A stretch of 64,000 nucleotides of DNA from Berkiella_A sp963976875 (GCA_963976875.1 CAXBML010000001.1:124001-188000); one strand, 5' to 3'; shown: positions 1 through 9,856, numbered from the stretch's first letter. Program-made: numbers and translations. Notes: generated by a model not told the origin, from the sequence alone.

Positions 1-2
1 AC

Positions 3-3000
3 TCTTTGTGGCAGGATTTTCTAGAGGCGCAAGGTGAAGAAATCCGTGGATTATCTGAAGAGGGTAAACCCATCTTGGATAATATTCGTCAATTGATTAA
101 AAATACATTTTTGCATCATCCTTTGCCTGAGAGCATCATAGTTGATTTTTTAGATGCCTGTGATCCGGATGACCTATTAATGGTGAGAAGTACAGGCAAA
201 GAGGATTCTGCTGATTTGGCAAATCCTGGTGGTAACGAAAGTATAGCGGCGGTACAACCCACGCAACAAGATATATCTATAGCTGTCGGTAAGGTTATCG
301 CTTCTTATTTTAGTGAAAAATCTCTTGAACAAAGAATCAAAGGGAAAGATGATATTAGTGCACCTCCTTTTATACCTGTCTTATTACAGAAAATGATAGG
401 GGAGCCGCTTGAAGCGAAGATCGAAGATGGTGTTATTTCAGGCGTATTATATACAAGTGAGTATGGCTCAAAAATTCAAATGGCACCTGGCCACGGTGAG
501 CTAATTGTTAATAGTAAAGCACCATTTGATAGTTTTTATGTGACAAGGGAAGCAGTTGTCCATAGCCAAATTGCAATTAAACCTCAAAGGCTTGTCTCAA
601 AAGAAACCCAATCAGGCAGTGGTGTGAAACGTTCCTTAGAAATGGTCAATAATGATAAAGATACAAGTCACACGGCATCTGTTTCTGAAGATGTCGTGAG
701 AAGAATTGCCGCCATTGGAAACATGATTGAAAGAGAATATGACCAGCCCATGGATGTCGAGTTTGTCTATAAACCTAAAACCGATACCATTTATATTGTA
801 CAGGCTCGCCCTATCCCTAAAGGGGATTTAAAACATGTCATGCCTTCTACGATTAAACCTGAAAAAATAAAGCAAGTGAAGAAAGAACAGCCTGTTGTGA
901 ATGGTCATGTGATCAGTCCAGCAGGAGAGGCTGTGCAAATCATTACGAAGAAAAGCGAGATATTAATTTGCCAGGACATAGAAACTGCATTGGATATTTA
1001 TTTGCGGGGAAAGAATGAAAATGTAAAAGCCGTTGTTGTAAGAAATATGGCGCCGGCTACTTCACATGAGGCAGCCGAATTTAATTCTAAGGCCATACCT
1101 GTTATTCAGGTGAATGATTTGGCTGGTGTAGAAGCCATGTTAGATGAAGAATTACCATGTGTCATTATTGATCCACAGCATAAATTGATTTTAGACTGGC
1201 ACGATAAGATTGATGGTGTAGAGGCCATTACAGACAAGTTATATGCGCAAGACAGTGGATTATTAACCAATGGACTGTTTAAGTCTTCCATGGGGTTGCA
1301 ACAAACTGTTGGATCACCACCTTATGCTGGTCGCAATTTCAACATTGAGCAAACGACACATGTGCCAAAAGATATAAAAATTGGCGCATTATTCGCGCTG
1401 ATAGAAAAAGGATCTCCAACAGAAGCTCAAGAGGCTTTTTCTCAGTTAGCGACACATTATTATGCTTTAATTTCACATCAACCACGAGAAGATAAGATAC
1501 AATCTTTTGATGAGATATTACAAACACTTGAAAGTATAGAGTCTTCGAATCCGAGTAATGTGGCAGAGGGTAAAATTGCATTACAACGCGTAATGGATCT
1601 TCTGTTTACTTTGGCTCGTAGTAAAAACACGTCAGAGGATACGCAAGTTGCTTTAAATAAACTTTTGCAAAATGGTCTAGCCACCGGTCTGGAGATTGAA
1701 AGCCTACTTACGCTTATCGATACTGTCCCTGAACACGAATTTAGTTCTTATCAAAGTGAATTATTAAATTTAGTCAGTCGTTTAGAAGCCATTATGGTAT
1801 ATCCTGGGAATAAAGATGTATTCTCTAGTTCACTGGTTCAGGTTTTAGCAGAAGAAAAGGCGACTCGCTATGCGCAAGCAACATCCAGAGATTATGATCT
1901 GACCCATGAACAACAAGGCTATTTGGCGCAATTTTTAAAAATAAGCCACTTTGCTATTAATCCTGAACTGAAGGGTAAATGGGAACAGTTTGCAATACAC
2001 TGTTGTCGGGACCCAATGATGCAAAAAGGCTTAGCACAAATGATGGGCTATATGGTTAAAAATGACTTAAGTTCTTTTTTGATAAATTCATTATTCGAAA
2101 AAGCAGTAAAACAAGAAAGTATTGGGGACAATGTTGCTATTTTTAAAAGTATATTTATTCAATCTGCTAAGGCGGTTAAAAATACAGAAGCAATTGACCT
2201 AGTTAACGTCCATGCATTGATTAATAAATGGCAACGACATGAAATGGATTGGGCTGATCCGGGGAAATTTGAAAAACTACATGATGAATTCATCTTAGAT
2301 TTTAATACCATTATTGCTAATCTAGATAAAGTCTCCGTGGACAAATTAGGTCTCACTGAGAAAATGCTTATATTTAATGAAGTAAATAGACTGACAGAAA
2401 CATTGGATACGAGCCTTAAACATTTTAAAGGCAGCCTACAATATACAGATAAAGCATTACAAGCTCACCGTTTTGCCGAATTGTTAACGCCGTACCATGT
2501 GTTAATGGTCAGGCAAGTGTCTTTAGTCCCTAGTAAAAAAATTGATGAATTTAAAAGTGGGATTGGAAGTAGAACGCACGAAACAAAAGATGCGATGCTA
2601 ATGCACATTCAAAATGTCTTCGATGAAAAAAAACGCTTACCTCGCGAAGCAGACTTGTCGGCCTCAAGAATGTTTGGCGTTAATTCTGCTGTCATTTCAA
2701 GCCCAGCCAGTTTTGAGCGACAATTTTTGGAAAAATCACAGCACATGACCTTAGAAGACTTATTTACGCTGTTTCATCAAAATATTATCGCAGCCAATAC
2801 AGTTTTAACAGAGGATTTGAATTTAACCAAAACAGAGATGCCAGCTGTACTACAAGAGCTATTGGAAGCCATTGATGGGTATGAGCTAGAATACGGTGGC
2901 GCCACATTTCCTGCAAATTTAGTATCAGCACGTTACGAACATCCAAATTTTCATTTGCAGTATAATTTGCCTTTGGCTATGCATGCTGCTTCTTTTGAGG

Positions 3001-3908
3001 TTAGATATAATGCTGAAGAAGAAAAGCTGAATTTTTCAATTAAGATGTTTGGAGAAGCACGTTCAAGATTTGCTAAGATAACTAAATTTACGGATGAATA
3101 TTTAAATATTTTAGGCGCAGATGTTATTAAGTCGGCACAGTTTTCCGAAGGAAAATCGGTTTTAGAATGTGAGCTTGAAGTTGATGCCACTCAGCCTAAT
3201 ATGGTGTTAGATGTGGCTAAACTCCCTAAGATGATGTCTAGGATATCCTTCCATGATAACAAATTTTCACTGGCTGATGTGGCTGCTGCGGCTATACATT
3301 ATCCCGAACGCCAAGTGCAGATCGGGCCAAGCATCATCAATTTATTAAAGGATTATTTATTTACTCGAGGGGCTAGACTAGGCTCTCAGGATACAAGCGC
3401 ATTAATAGATTTATGCATGTCATTGGGTTTTCAAGCAGATGTGAAACAAAATATATACTGTATAATTAAAAAAAACGCAGTATCAACGTACTGGTTATCA
3501 CAAGAAGGCGTTGATAATGTGATTAAGATGGAAAAATCTTTAGATAAAGAAGGCTATATAGACAAACTCTCTGCTGGAAGCACAACGAAGTATACGTTCT
3601 TAGAAACCCTGCTATTAAATAAACAATATACTATGGCACAAGTCATACTTGAAAACCCGAATTTTAAAGCAAAAGAACATCCTCTGGCTGTAAGCATTGT
3701 GACTGATAATAAAGATTATTCTTTTTTAAATACAATGGTAAAAAAGGGGATGTATAGTAAACTAAATCCACAGGCGGATAAAGATTTAAGTATGAGTGTC
3801 CCTGTGTTGCATGAGGCCCTACAAGCTAATGAGATGGATATGATTAAAAAAAGCACAGGGCCAAGAGGTCGCACACGTCGCCCTCCAACAAAGTTTAGGA
3901 AAGGCTAG
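3..3908 (+). CDS. PEP-synthase-like ATP-grasp/phosphohistidine protein with novel C-terminal module (5' partial)
   Basis: The reading frame is open to the left edge, so the true start lies outside the window; residues are numbered from the TTG at position 6. Residues 1-270 resemble the ATP-binding domain of PEP synthase and pyruvate phosphate dikinase (PPDK_N): VRSTGKED at 60-67, followed by GGNES, and the closing QARP at 266-269. Residues 300-400 resemble the swivelling phosphohistidine domain, with TSH and the candidate catalytic His354. The PEP/pyruvate-binding barrel that should follow is absent. In its place are about 900 mostly helical residues that I do not recognise. Residues 896 to about 1260 are homologous to the next gene, and the protein ends in an Arg/Gly-rich tail (RGRTRR). 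The ATP and His domains suggest phosphotransfer from ATP through His to an unknown acceptor. An effector role is inferred from size and context. Confidence 0.75.
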   Translation, partial: SLWQDFLEAQGEEIRGLSEEGKPILDNIRQLIKNTFLHHPLPESIIVDFLDACDPDDLLMVRSTGKEDSADLANPGGNESIAAVQPTQQDISIAVGKVIASYFSEKSLEQRIKGKDDISAPPFIPVLLQKMIGEPLEAKIEDGVISGVLYTSEYGSKIQMAPGHGELIVNSKAPFDSFYVTREAVVHSQIAIKPQRLVSKETQSGSGVKRSLEMVNNDKDTSHTASVSEDVVRRIAAIGNMIEREYDQPMDVEFVYKPKTDTIYIVQARPIPKGDLKHVMPSTIKPEKIKQVKKEQPVVNGHVISPAGEAVQIITKKSEILICQDIETALDIYLRGKNENVKAVVVRNMAPATSHEAAEFNSKAIPVIQVNDLAGVEAMLDEELPCVIIDPQHKLILDWHDKIDGVEAITDKLYAQDSGLLTNGLFKSSMGLQQTVGSPPYAGRNFNIEQTTHVPKDIKIGALFALIEKGSPTEAQEAFSQLATHYYALISHQPREDKIQSFDEILQTLESIESSNPSNVAEGKIALQRVMDLLFTLARSKNTSEDTQVALNKLLQNGLATGLEIESLLTLIDTVPEHEFSSYQSELLNLVSRLEAIMVYPGNKDVFSSSLVQVLAEEKATRYAQATSRDYDLTHEQQGYLAQFLKISHFAINPELKGKWEQFAIHCCRDPMMQKGLAQMMGYMVKNDLSSFLINSLFEKAVKQESIGDNVAIFKSIFIQSAKAVKNTEAIDLVNVHALINKWQRHEMDWADPGKFEKLHDEFILDFNTIIANLDKVSVDKLGLTEKMLIFNEVNRLTETLDTSLKHFKGSLQYTDKALQAHRFAELLTPYHVLMVRQVSLVPSKKIDEFKSGIGSRTHETKDAMLMHIQNVFDEKKRLPREADLSASRMFGVNSAVISSPASFERQFLEKSQHMTLEDLFTLFHQNIIAANTVLTEDLNLTKTEMPAVLQELLEAIDGYELEYGGATFPANLVSARYEHPNFHLQYNLPLAMHAASFEVRYNAEEEKLNFSIKMFGEARSRFAKITKFTDEYLNILGADVIKSAQFSEGKSVLECELEVDATQPNMVLDVAKLPKMMSRISFHDNKFSLADVAAAAIHYPERQVQIGPSIINLLKDYLFTRGARLGSQDTSALIDLCMSLGFQADVKQNIYCIIKKNAVSTYWLSQEGVDNVIKMEKSLDKEGYIDKLSAGSTTKYTFLETLLLNKQYTMAQVILENPNFKAKEHPLAVSIVTDNKDYSFLNTMVKKGMYSKLNPQADKDLSMSVPVLHEALQANEMDMIKKSTGPRGRTRRPPTKFRKG

Positions 3909-3909
3909 A

Positions 3910-5592
3910 ATGAAAGAATTTGGTTTTGAGTTAAATGCAGATGTAGAAAATTACATCGATATACTAGATAAAACAGTGATGGCTATTCATACAGATGCCG
4001 AGTTAGAACAGCAATTACCTAACATTCATCGTAATGTCAATATGCTTTTAGGTATACTTCAAGCGAAAGGAAGTGATGTTGTTGGTTTGGGGTATCCCGT
4101 CTCCGTTATGCTCGATCAATTGCTGAACAATATAAACAGTGTCATAGACTATAAGGATGATAATCAAAAAATAAAGCATTATGGTCTAGTGCTTCAGTCT
4201 TACTTTGATTTAATGTCTGCGATGCTAAAAATTATTCCAGATGAGACCTTTTCTGAATATAAGCCTGAAATAAAGACGGAAATATATAAGAGTAAATTAG
4301 AGTATATGTTGAAAATATCAGATATATTGTCTGAAAAATCTGGGATATATTCATTAAAGCAATTATCCCCCTCAAATAAAATACATCCTCCTTCTGCTGT
4401 ATTTACTTCTGCTGCTAGTTTTGAAAGACAGTTCGTGAATAAAAGGGCAGATTGTACTTTGGGCGATATATATCAACTGATGAAATTAAATGTTCATGCA
4501 GTTTTATTTCAATTTGATAAAACAAATCAAGTGACAAAAGACAAGCTACCTGAACCCATGTTAGTTTGTTATGATCATATTACAACCATCTCCCCTGAAA
4601 TGCGGGGCAAAGTGTTTCCTGCTCGTATAATATATATGAGGCATACAGATGATCAGCTAACACTAGAATATACTGTGCCCCTGGCTTTTCATGCCATATC
4701 TGTCAATCTCACCTATAAGGCTGCTGGTAGTAAAGTGCTGTTTGACATTTCGTTTTGGGGCGAACCCCGGGATAGAATGTTATTGATTAAAAATTTAACC
4801 AAAGATTATTTAGCATTATGTTCGTCAAAAGTTACAAAAACACCTCATTTTGAAGAAGAGAAGTGGGCTTTTGAGTGTGCGTTCGAAATAGATACCTCAA
4901 GGCCTGAACAATTATTAAGTGCTATTAATATGGTAAAGCTTATTGGGCGAATGTCATTTTATGACCACAAAATTTTATTTAATGAGATTATCTTGGCAGT
5001 GCATAACTCATATAAGAAAGATGAGGATATTATAGATAACTTTTGTTCTTTACTAAATACTTTTGCTTTTTCAAAATCTTCATATGTTGGCGTCGAGGAT
5101 ATGCTTGCTTGTTTGGCTTTGATGCAGGCCAGAGATTTACCTTATAGTAAAATGGTACCATTGCTTAAAAGATTGTTCTCTACTGAGATATTAGCAACTT
5201 CTACTGGCTTAAATGATTTTATTTTTATGTACAAACGGTGTTATGGTGACGTTCATGAGGATGCGTTATGTAATGCAATATTAGCAAAAATATCTTTTGT
5301 TGAAGCACTGATTCTTAATAAGCATAGTGAATATCTTGATATTATGCTATCAAATAAGAACTTAAAGCCGAGTTTACATACTCGAGCACTCAAAATTGCA
5401 GCAGATCAAAAAGACTTTGAGCTGATTGATAAGTTAATTGACAAGGGTTTTCATAGTGTCTTAAGTGCTGAGCAAGAAACAAGCTTATTGACTCGAGATG
5501 AATCAAGATATCAACAATACCAAATGATGAAAGATAATGCGCCCAAAAGCCGAGGTAGGCGAGGCTTTCGGGCGGGAAATACTAAGCTATAG
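3910..5592 (+). CDS. Hypothetical protein, paralogue of the C-terminal module of the upstream gene
   Basis: 560 aa. The ATG lies one base after the upstream stop, and an AGGAAAGG ribosome site sits in the end of that gene, so the two are probably co-translated. From about residue 164 (ASFERQF) the protein aligns with the upstream protein from about residue 896. Shared landmarks include VPLAFHA versus LPLAMHA, the FWGEPR and MFGEAR segments, and a C-terminal EALILNK/ETLLLNK region that looks like weak helical repeats. It lacks the ATP-grasp and phosphohistidine domains. The C-terminus is Arg/Gly rich (SRGRRGFRAG), like its neighbour. I see no membrane segment or signal peptide. Function unknown. 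It may be a partner or a decoy of the larger protein. Confidence 0.75.
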   Translation: MKEFGFELNADVENYIDILDKTVMAIHTDAELEQQLPNIHRNVNMLLGILQAKGSDVVGLGYPVSVMLDQLLNNINSVIDYKDDNQKIKHYGLVLQSYFDLMSAMLKIIPDETFSEYKPEIKTEIYKSKLEYMLKISDILSEKSGIYSLKQLSPSNKIHPPSAVFTSAASFERQFVNKRADCTLGDIYQLMKLNVHAVLFQFDKTNQVTKDKLPEPMLVCYDHITTISPEMRGKVFPARIIYMRHTDDQLTLEYTVPLAFHAISVNLTYKAAGSKVLFDISFWGEPRDRMLLIKNLTKDYLALCSSKVTKTPHFEEEKWAFECAFEIDTSRPEQLLSAINMVKLIGRMSFYDHKILFNEIILAVHNSYKKDEDIIDNFCSLLNTFAFSKSSYVGVEDMLACLALMQARDLPYSKMVPLLKRLFSTEILATSTGLNDFIFMYKRCYGDVHEDALCNAILAKISFVEALILNKHSEYLDIMLSNKNLKPSLHTRALKIAADQKDFELIDKLIDKGFHSVLSAEQETSLLTRDESRYQQYQMMKDNAPKSRGRRGFRAGNTKL

Positions 5593-7095
5593 GAAGTGGG
5601 GGGTTATACCCCCTACACCAGATATCGTCATCACACCTTTGAATAAATCTTTGTTGAGCCAAACATGGGCATAAACTGCAGCAAAATAACCCAAGCCTAT
5701 GGCCCAAGACCATTTCATATGACCAAAGAAAGTATAATAACCTCGTGATTGCCCCATTAAAGCCACCCCTGCAGCTGAGCCAATGGATAGCAAGCTGCCC
5801 CCAATACCTGCCGTTAATGTGACAAGTAGCCATTGTCCTTCGCTCATGGCTGGCCCCATCGTCAGAACGGCAAACATCACAGGGATATTATCAATTATGG
5901 CAGAAAGTAAACCTACAATAATATTTGCTGGCGTTTGTTGGTGCATCTCACTTAAACCTGAACCCCACTGGTTATAAAATATATTAGAAGCAACATCTAG
6001 GTAGCCTATAGTGGCAAGTCCTCCGACACACATAACAATGCCATAGAAAAACAGCAAGGTATCCCACTCTGCACGTTGCACTTTGCTGAATATATCGAAG
6101 GGCACAGTTTCGGTTGAGTGTGATGAAGCAATAGTTCTGTGTTTTATTTTTTTCAAATAAAAACCATAGAAAAATAGATAAGACAGACCGGTCATCATAC
6201 CCACTGTTGGGGGTAAGTGTAAGAAATTATGAAAGCTGACGGCTGTGACAATTGTCATCACAAACAAAAATATAATTGTTTTTGCCCCGTATAACATGGA
6301 AATATGTTCATCAATTGCTTTAGGTGTCGCTTTCGGTACAGCAAGGCTCATAATAAATGCGGGTATTATGTAGCTGACAACTGAAGGTATGAAGATTTTA
6401 AAGAAAGATTGGAATGGCAGATAACCTTTTTGCCAAACCATTAGAGTTGTTATGTCACCAAATGGGCTAAATGCGCCGCCTGCATTAGCGGCGATGACAA
6501 TATTAATGCAACTTAATGAAACAAAACGGGGGTTATCTGCCCCAACCGCCATAACAACTGCACACATTAATAAGGCCGTCGTCAGGTTGTCTGCGACTGG
6601 GGAAATAAAGAAAGCTAAGATGCCAGTAATCCAAAATAGCGCTCTATAACTGTATTGTTTTTTTACGAGCCAGGCACGCAAAGCTTCAAAGACGCCACGT
6701 TCTTCCATTGCGTTTACATAAGTCATGGCTACTAATAAGAATAAGAGTAGGCCTGCATATTCTAGAATGTTGTGATTGATTGCCCCGTGTATATGTGCAA
6801 CCGCGTCCGGGCCTTCATTTTTGGCGATAATAGCGACAATAATCCAAATGATACCAGAAGCTAAAATAACAGGCTTTGATTTCCTAAGATGTAAAAACTC
6901 TTCCGCCATCACTAGGATATAGGCAATAATAAAAATAACAACCGTTGTGATGCCAAGTAGGGATTCAGTTTTATCTAAGGCATATACCTCACATTCAGCA
7001 CCAGCATATGCGGATAGGCTAGTAGAGAAGACTGTCAGTAAAGCAAATAAACAAACCGCCATGGGTCGCGAGAAAATATTTTTTTGAGGCGTCAC
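5587..7095 (-). CDS. nhaD: NhaD-type Na+/H+ antiporter
   Basis: 502 aa inner-membrane antiporter that exports Na+ or Li+ in exchange for protons. Family motifs are clear: SPVADNLTTALLM near residue 165 and NAGGAFSPFGDITTL near residue 210, each in a hydrophobic segment and containing the acidic residues typical of the ion-transporter superfamily. The N-terminus has a signal-like hydrophobic stretch before the first core helix, as is usual for NhaD. The start is GTG at 7095, chosen for an AAGGGA ribosome site about 7 bases upstream; an in-frame ATG occurs 11 codons later. The last 6 bases overlap the convergent gene ending at 5592. The gene follows the MFS gene by 44 bases and is probably transcribed with it. 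Confidence 0.92.
   Translation of the reverse strand: MTPQKNIFSRPMAVCLFALLTVFSTSLSAYAGAECEVYALDKTESLLGITTVVIFIIAYILVMAEEFLHLRKSKPVILASGIIWIIVAIIAKNEGPDAVAHIHGAINHNILEYAGLLLFLLVAMTYVNAMEERGVFEALRAWLVKKQYSYRALFWITGILAFFISPVADNLTTALLMCAVVMAVGADNPRFVSLSCINIVIAANAGGAFSPFGDITTLMVWQKGYLPFQSFFKIFIPSVVSYIIPAFIMSLAVPKATPKAIDEHISMLYGAKTIIFLFVMTIVTAVSFHNFLHLPPTVGMMTGLSYLFFYGFYLKKIKHRTIASSHSTETVPFDIFSKVQRAEWDTLLFFYGIVMCVGGLATIGYLDVASNIFYNQWGSGLSEMHQQTPANIIVGLLSAIIDNIPVMFAVLTMGPAMSEGQWLLVTLTAGIGGSLLSIGSAAGVALMGQSRGYYTFFGHMKWSWAIGLGYFAAVYAHVWLNKDLFKGVMTISGVGGITPHFL
5596..5616. terminator. G/C-run hairpin at the convergent gene ends
   Basis: An 8-bp stem (GTGGGGGG with CCCCCTAC, one G-T pair) with a 5-base loop. 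It lies in the 3' end of nhaD and just after the stop of the rightward gene. No clear T-run follows on either strand, so termination is a guess from position. Confidence 0.3.
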
Positions 7096-7139
7096 AGAAA
7101 GATCCCTTACAAGTTATAAAGCTTATTACACAAATAAAG

Positions 7140-8393
7140 TTATATATAGTTATGCCTGTCTTTTATTAAAAGAGTCAAGCTTATAGCAATTATCAAGCAA
7201 AAAGGCAGAATGCTCATCGCGGCATGATAATCAGAAATAGAATAAACACCATTATGCGCTTTGCGTAGGTGGTCTAATATCCAGCCTATTCCATATTGAG
7301 TAAGTCCACCAAAAAACATTATAGTCATATTAACAAATCCAATTGCCGCACCCTGAGCCCAAACAGGCTGTTGGTTTTTTATTAGAGTGAAACACAGCAG
7401 CATATTAGATGTGCATAAGCCATAGAAAAAAAGCACTGGGTATAAGAATAATACATCAGTATAATCACCGTATAAAAAATAGAATAACAACAATAAAGCA
7501 CATAAAGTGGCAGGGAACATGATATAACGATAATCAGATACTCGTGTCGCTATCCAGCCGATAATAGGACCGCCGAGTGCTGTCCCTACAAAAATAGTAT
7601 GCGTAATGCTGGATGCTTGCTCTTTGGGCAGACCATGAACAAAGCTTAAATATTCTGGCCCCCACATTTCGGGTATCGCCGCAATAGGCATCACTAACAA
7701 AGTACCATATAGTGCTATTAACCACGTTTGAGGCGACATGATAATTTGTTTCAATGCTTTAAATAAACTGGCCGTTGTTTCACTTTCTGCCAGAGGAAAG
7801 TTTTCTTTGGGAGCAGGTTTTAAGCACATTAACAATAGTAAGGTAATGAATAATCCCAGAAAACTGACAATCATAATGGCATCTTGCCAACCAAATCGAT
7901 TAATGAGTAGAGAAAAATGCATGCCGCCAGATAAAGCGCCGAGTGTGCCGCAAAAGTTAGTGAGCCCTACGATTAAAGGAAATGAACTGGCTGCCAACCA
8001 AATAGAGCCTATTTTTAAACAGCCAACAAAAGCAAATGCTGAGCCTGCGCCTATTAAAAAGCGACTAAAATATGCAATATAAATATTAGTGGCTAAAGCA
8101 AAAATAAAGCTACCCAATGTGACCATCAAAGAGGCAACCAGTAATAATTTTTTGGGCCCATACTTATCGACAAGTAGGCCAGCAGGTAATTGAAAGGCAG
8201 CATAAGCGTATAAATACATCGCGCCAATAGTGCCTAGTTGCTTGTTATCCAGGTCAAAAAATTCACGTAGTTGTGTCGTTAATACGCTCGGCGCAACACG
8301 GTGAAAAAACTCATATGCATAGAATAAGGCGGCAATGCCCCAGAAAAACCACCCTAGCCATTGAGCGTTCATGCTTTTTTTGGTTTCTAACAT
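7140..8393 (-). CDS. MFS transporter
   Basis: 417 aa with about 12 hydrophobic helices and the major facilitator signature between helices 2 and 3 (GLLVDKYGPKKLL). The general type (W-FFWGIAALFYAYEFFHRVAPSVL) is common in Legionella and Coxiella relatives, where substrates are mostly unassigned. I chose ATG at 8393 because AGGA lies 5 bases upstream; an in-frame TTG at 8423 has no good ribosome site. It follows metQ by 37 bases, so it may be the last-but-one gene of the methionine-uptake transcript. Transport of an amino acid or related metabolite is possible but is only inferred from position. Confidence 0.85.
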   Translation of the reverse strand: MLETKKSMNAQWLGWFFWGIAALFYAYEFFHRVAPSVLTTQLREFFDLDNKQLGTIGAMYLYAYAAFQLPAGLLVDKYGPKKLLLVASLMVTLGSFIFALATNIYIAYFSRFLIGAGSAFAFVGCLKIGSIWLAASSFPLIVGLTNFCGTLGALSGGMHFSLLINRFGWQDAIMIVSFLGLFITLLLLMCLKPAPKENFPLAESETTASLFKALKQIIMSPQTWLIALYGTLLVMPIAAIPEMWGPEYLSFVHGLPKEQASSITHTIFVGTALGGPIIGWIATRVSDYRYIMFPATLCALLLLFYFLYGDYTDVLFLYPVLFFYGLCTSNMLLCFTLIKNQQPVWAQGAAIGFVNMTIMFFGGLTQYGIGWILDHLRKAHNGVYSISDYHAAMSILPFCLIIAISLTLLIKDRHNYI

Positions 8394-8430
8394 GATATTC
8401 CTAAAAATTTCTGAGTTTGTCAATTAAGGC

Positions 8431-9240
8431 TTATTGTGCCCAGCCACGAATGACTTCTTGACCAAATAATTCTTGGGCCTTATCAATGACTTCTTTTGAA
8501 TGCAGTGCATCCATTAATTGTTGGAATTTTTCATGATCTTTATCTGCTTGTCTCGTGACGACTATATTAACATAGGGAGAGTCTTGTCCCTCATAATATA
8601 AGCCATCTTTTGTGGGGGATAAGCCCGCAGCTAAAGCATAATTAGTATTAATGCAAGCCGCATCAATATCTTCTAGTACACGAGGTAATTGCGCTGCCAT
8701 AAGCTCTTTAAATTTTAACTGCTTAGGGTTGGCTTTTATTTTATCGGGTGTGACTGACAATGGGTCAGATTGCGTTAAGCGCAGTAATTCTGCTTTTTGT
8801 AATAGAAGTAAAGCCCGAGCTTCGTTGCTGGGATCGTTTGGGATTCCAATAATGGCTTTTTGAGGTAAATCCGCCAAAGTTTTATGTTTGGTTGAATATA
8901 TGGCCATAGGATAAATAAACATTTTTCCGATAGAGACTAAGTCAAGGTTTCTTTGTGCGTTAATAACATCAAGGTAGGGTTGATGTTGAAACATATTAGC
9001 ATCAATGGAACCCTCTGAGAGGGCAATATTAGGCATAGCATAATCTTCAAATTCAAAAATTGTGATATCTAAATCAAATTTTTGCTTGGCGACTTGTTTT
9101 GCAACTTCCATTAGCTCGGTTTCTGGGCCGCTAATCGTGCCGATAAATATTTCGTTATCTTCACGAACTTTTTGCTGACAGCCCAATAGAAAGAGTAAAA
9201 ATAAAGTAAAAAAGCTAATGCGAAAGTAGTTTTTTTGCAA
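8431..9240 (-). CDS. metQ: Methionine ABC transporter substrate-binding lipoprotein MetQ
   Basis: 269 aa. A short charged start, a hydrophobic stretch and the lipobox LLGC (Cys21) mark a lipoprotein. The mature part matches the NlpA/MetQ family: IGTISGPETELMEVAK at the start, then DANMFQHQPYLD and the GIPNDPSNEARALLLL segment. It captures D- or L-methionine and delivers it to MetI and MetN. The start is TTG at 9240 with GGAG 6 bases upstream, inside the end of metI; the two genes overlap by 26 bases, so translation is probably coupled. The length is normal for the family. Confidence 0.95.
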   Translation of the reverse strand: MQKNYFRISFFTLFLLFLLGCQQKVREDNEIFIGTISGPETELMEVAKQVAKQKFDLDITIFEFEDYAMPNIALSEGSIDANMFQHQPYLDVINAQRNLDLVSIGKMFIYPMAIYSTKHKTLADLPQKAIIGIPNDPSNEARALLLLQKAELLRLTQSDPLSVTPDKIKANPKQLKFKELMAAQLPRVLEDIDAACINTNYALAAGLSPTKDGLYYEGQDSPYVNIVVTRQADKDHEKFQQLMDALHSKEVIDKAQELFGQEVIRGWAQ

Positions 9241-9856
9241 CGTAGTCTCCAGTGCTTTGTATAAATTGTACTAAAATAATTAAAATAAACACGGTAATTA
9301 AAATAACCTGAGTATCGTAGCGTTGATAACCATGATTAATTGCTAAGGTGCCCAAACCGCCACTACCGTTAAATCCTGCCATCGCAGAATAGCCAACTAA
9401 GCTAACCAGCGTTAGGGTTAATCCGCCTACGATACCCGGTAGGCTCTCTGGAATAAGCACCTTACGTACAATTTGATAGTTGGAAGCACCCATAGAGCGA
9501 GCGGCTTCTATCAAGCCCACAGGGACTTCTTGAATGGCCATTTCAACTGTACGAGCAAAAAATGGGATAGCTGCAAAACTCAGTGGTACCAATACGGCGT
9601 GAACGCCAATAGAGGTGCCCATAATGAGGCGAGTTAAAGGAATAATAGCTATCATTAAGATAATAAATGGTATGGAACGAGCCGCATTGACTATCAGGCT
9701 TAATATAAAGTAAAGCTTAGGCTTAGCCCACAAATTTTGTGGGGCGCAGAGCCACAATAATACCCCTAGAGGCAAGCCACCAAGCACGGCGACAAAACCT
9801 GATACAAAAACCATTTCTAAAGTTTCTAATGTGGCATTAACGATTTGGATCGACAT
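9215..9856 (-). CDS. metI: Methionine ABC transporter permease MetI
   Basis: 213 aa inner-membrane permease of the D/L-methionine importer. It has about five hydrophobic helices and the ABC permease EAA loop (EAARSMGASNYQIVRKVLIPESLPGI), which docks on MetN. The segment LETLEMVFVSGF near the N-terminus matches MetI of enteric bacteria. ATG at 9856 is preferred because GGAG lies about 10 bases upstream; an in-frame ATG at 9874 would add six residues but lacks a ribosome site. The start overlaps the end of metN by 20 bases, and the stop lies inside metQ. Confidence 0.93.
   Translation of the reverse strand: MSIQIVNATLETLEMVFVSGFVAVLGGLPLGVLLWLCAPQNLWAKPKLYFILSLIVNAARSIPFIILMIAIIPLTRLIMGTSIGVHAVLVPLSFAAIPFFARTVEMAIQEVPVGLIEAARSMGASNYQIVRKVLIPESLPGIVGGLTLTLVSLVGYSAMAGFNGSGGLGTLAINHGYQRYDTQVILITVFILIILVQFIQSTGDYVAKKLLSH

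Noticed and set aside
5582..5833. Cys/Trp-rich open frame on the minus strand
   Set aside because: It lies fully within nhaD in another frame; nhaD has strong family motifs.
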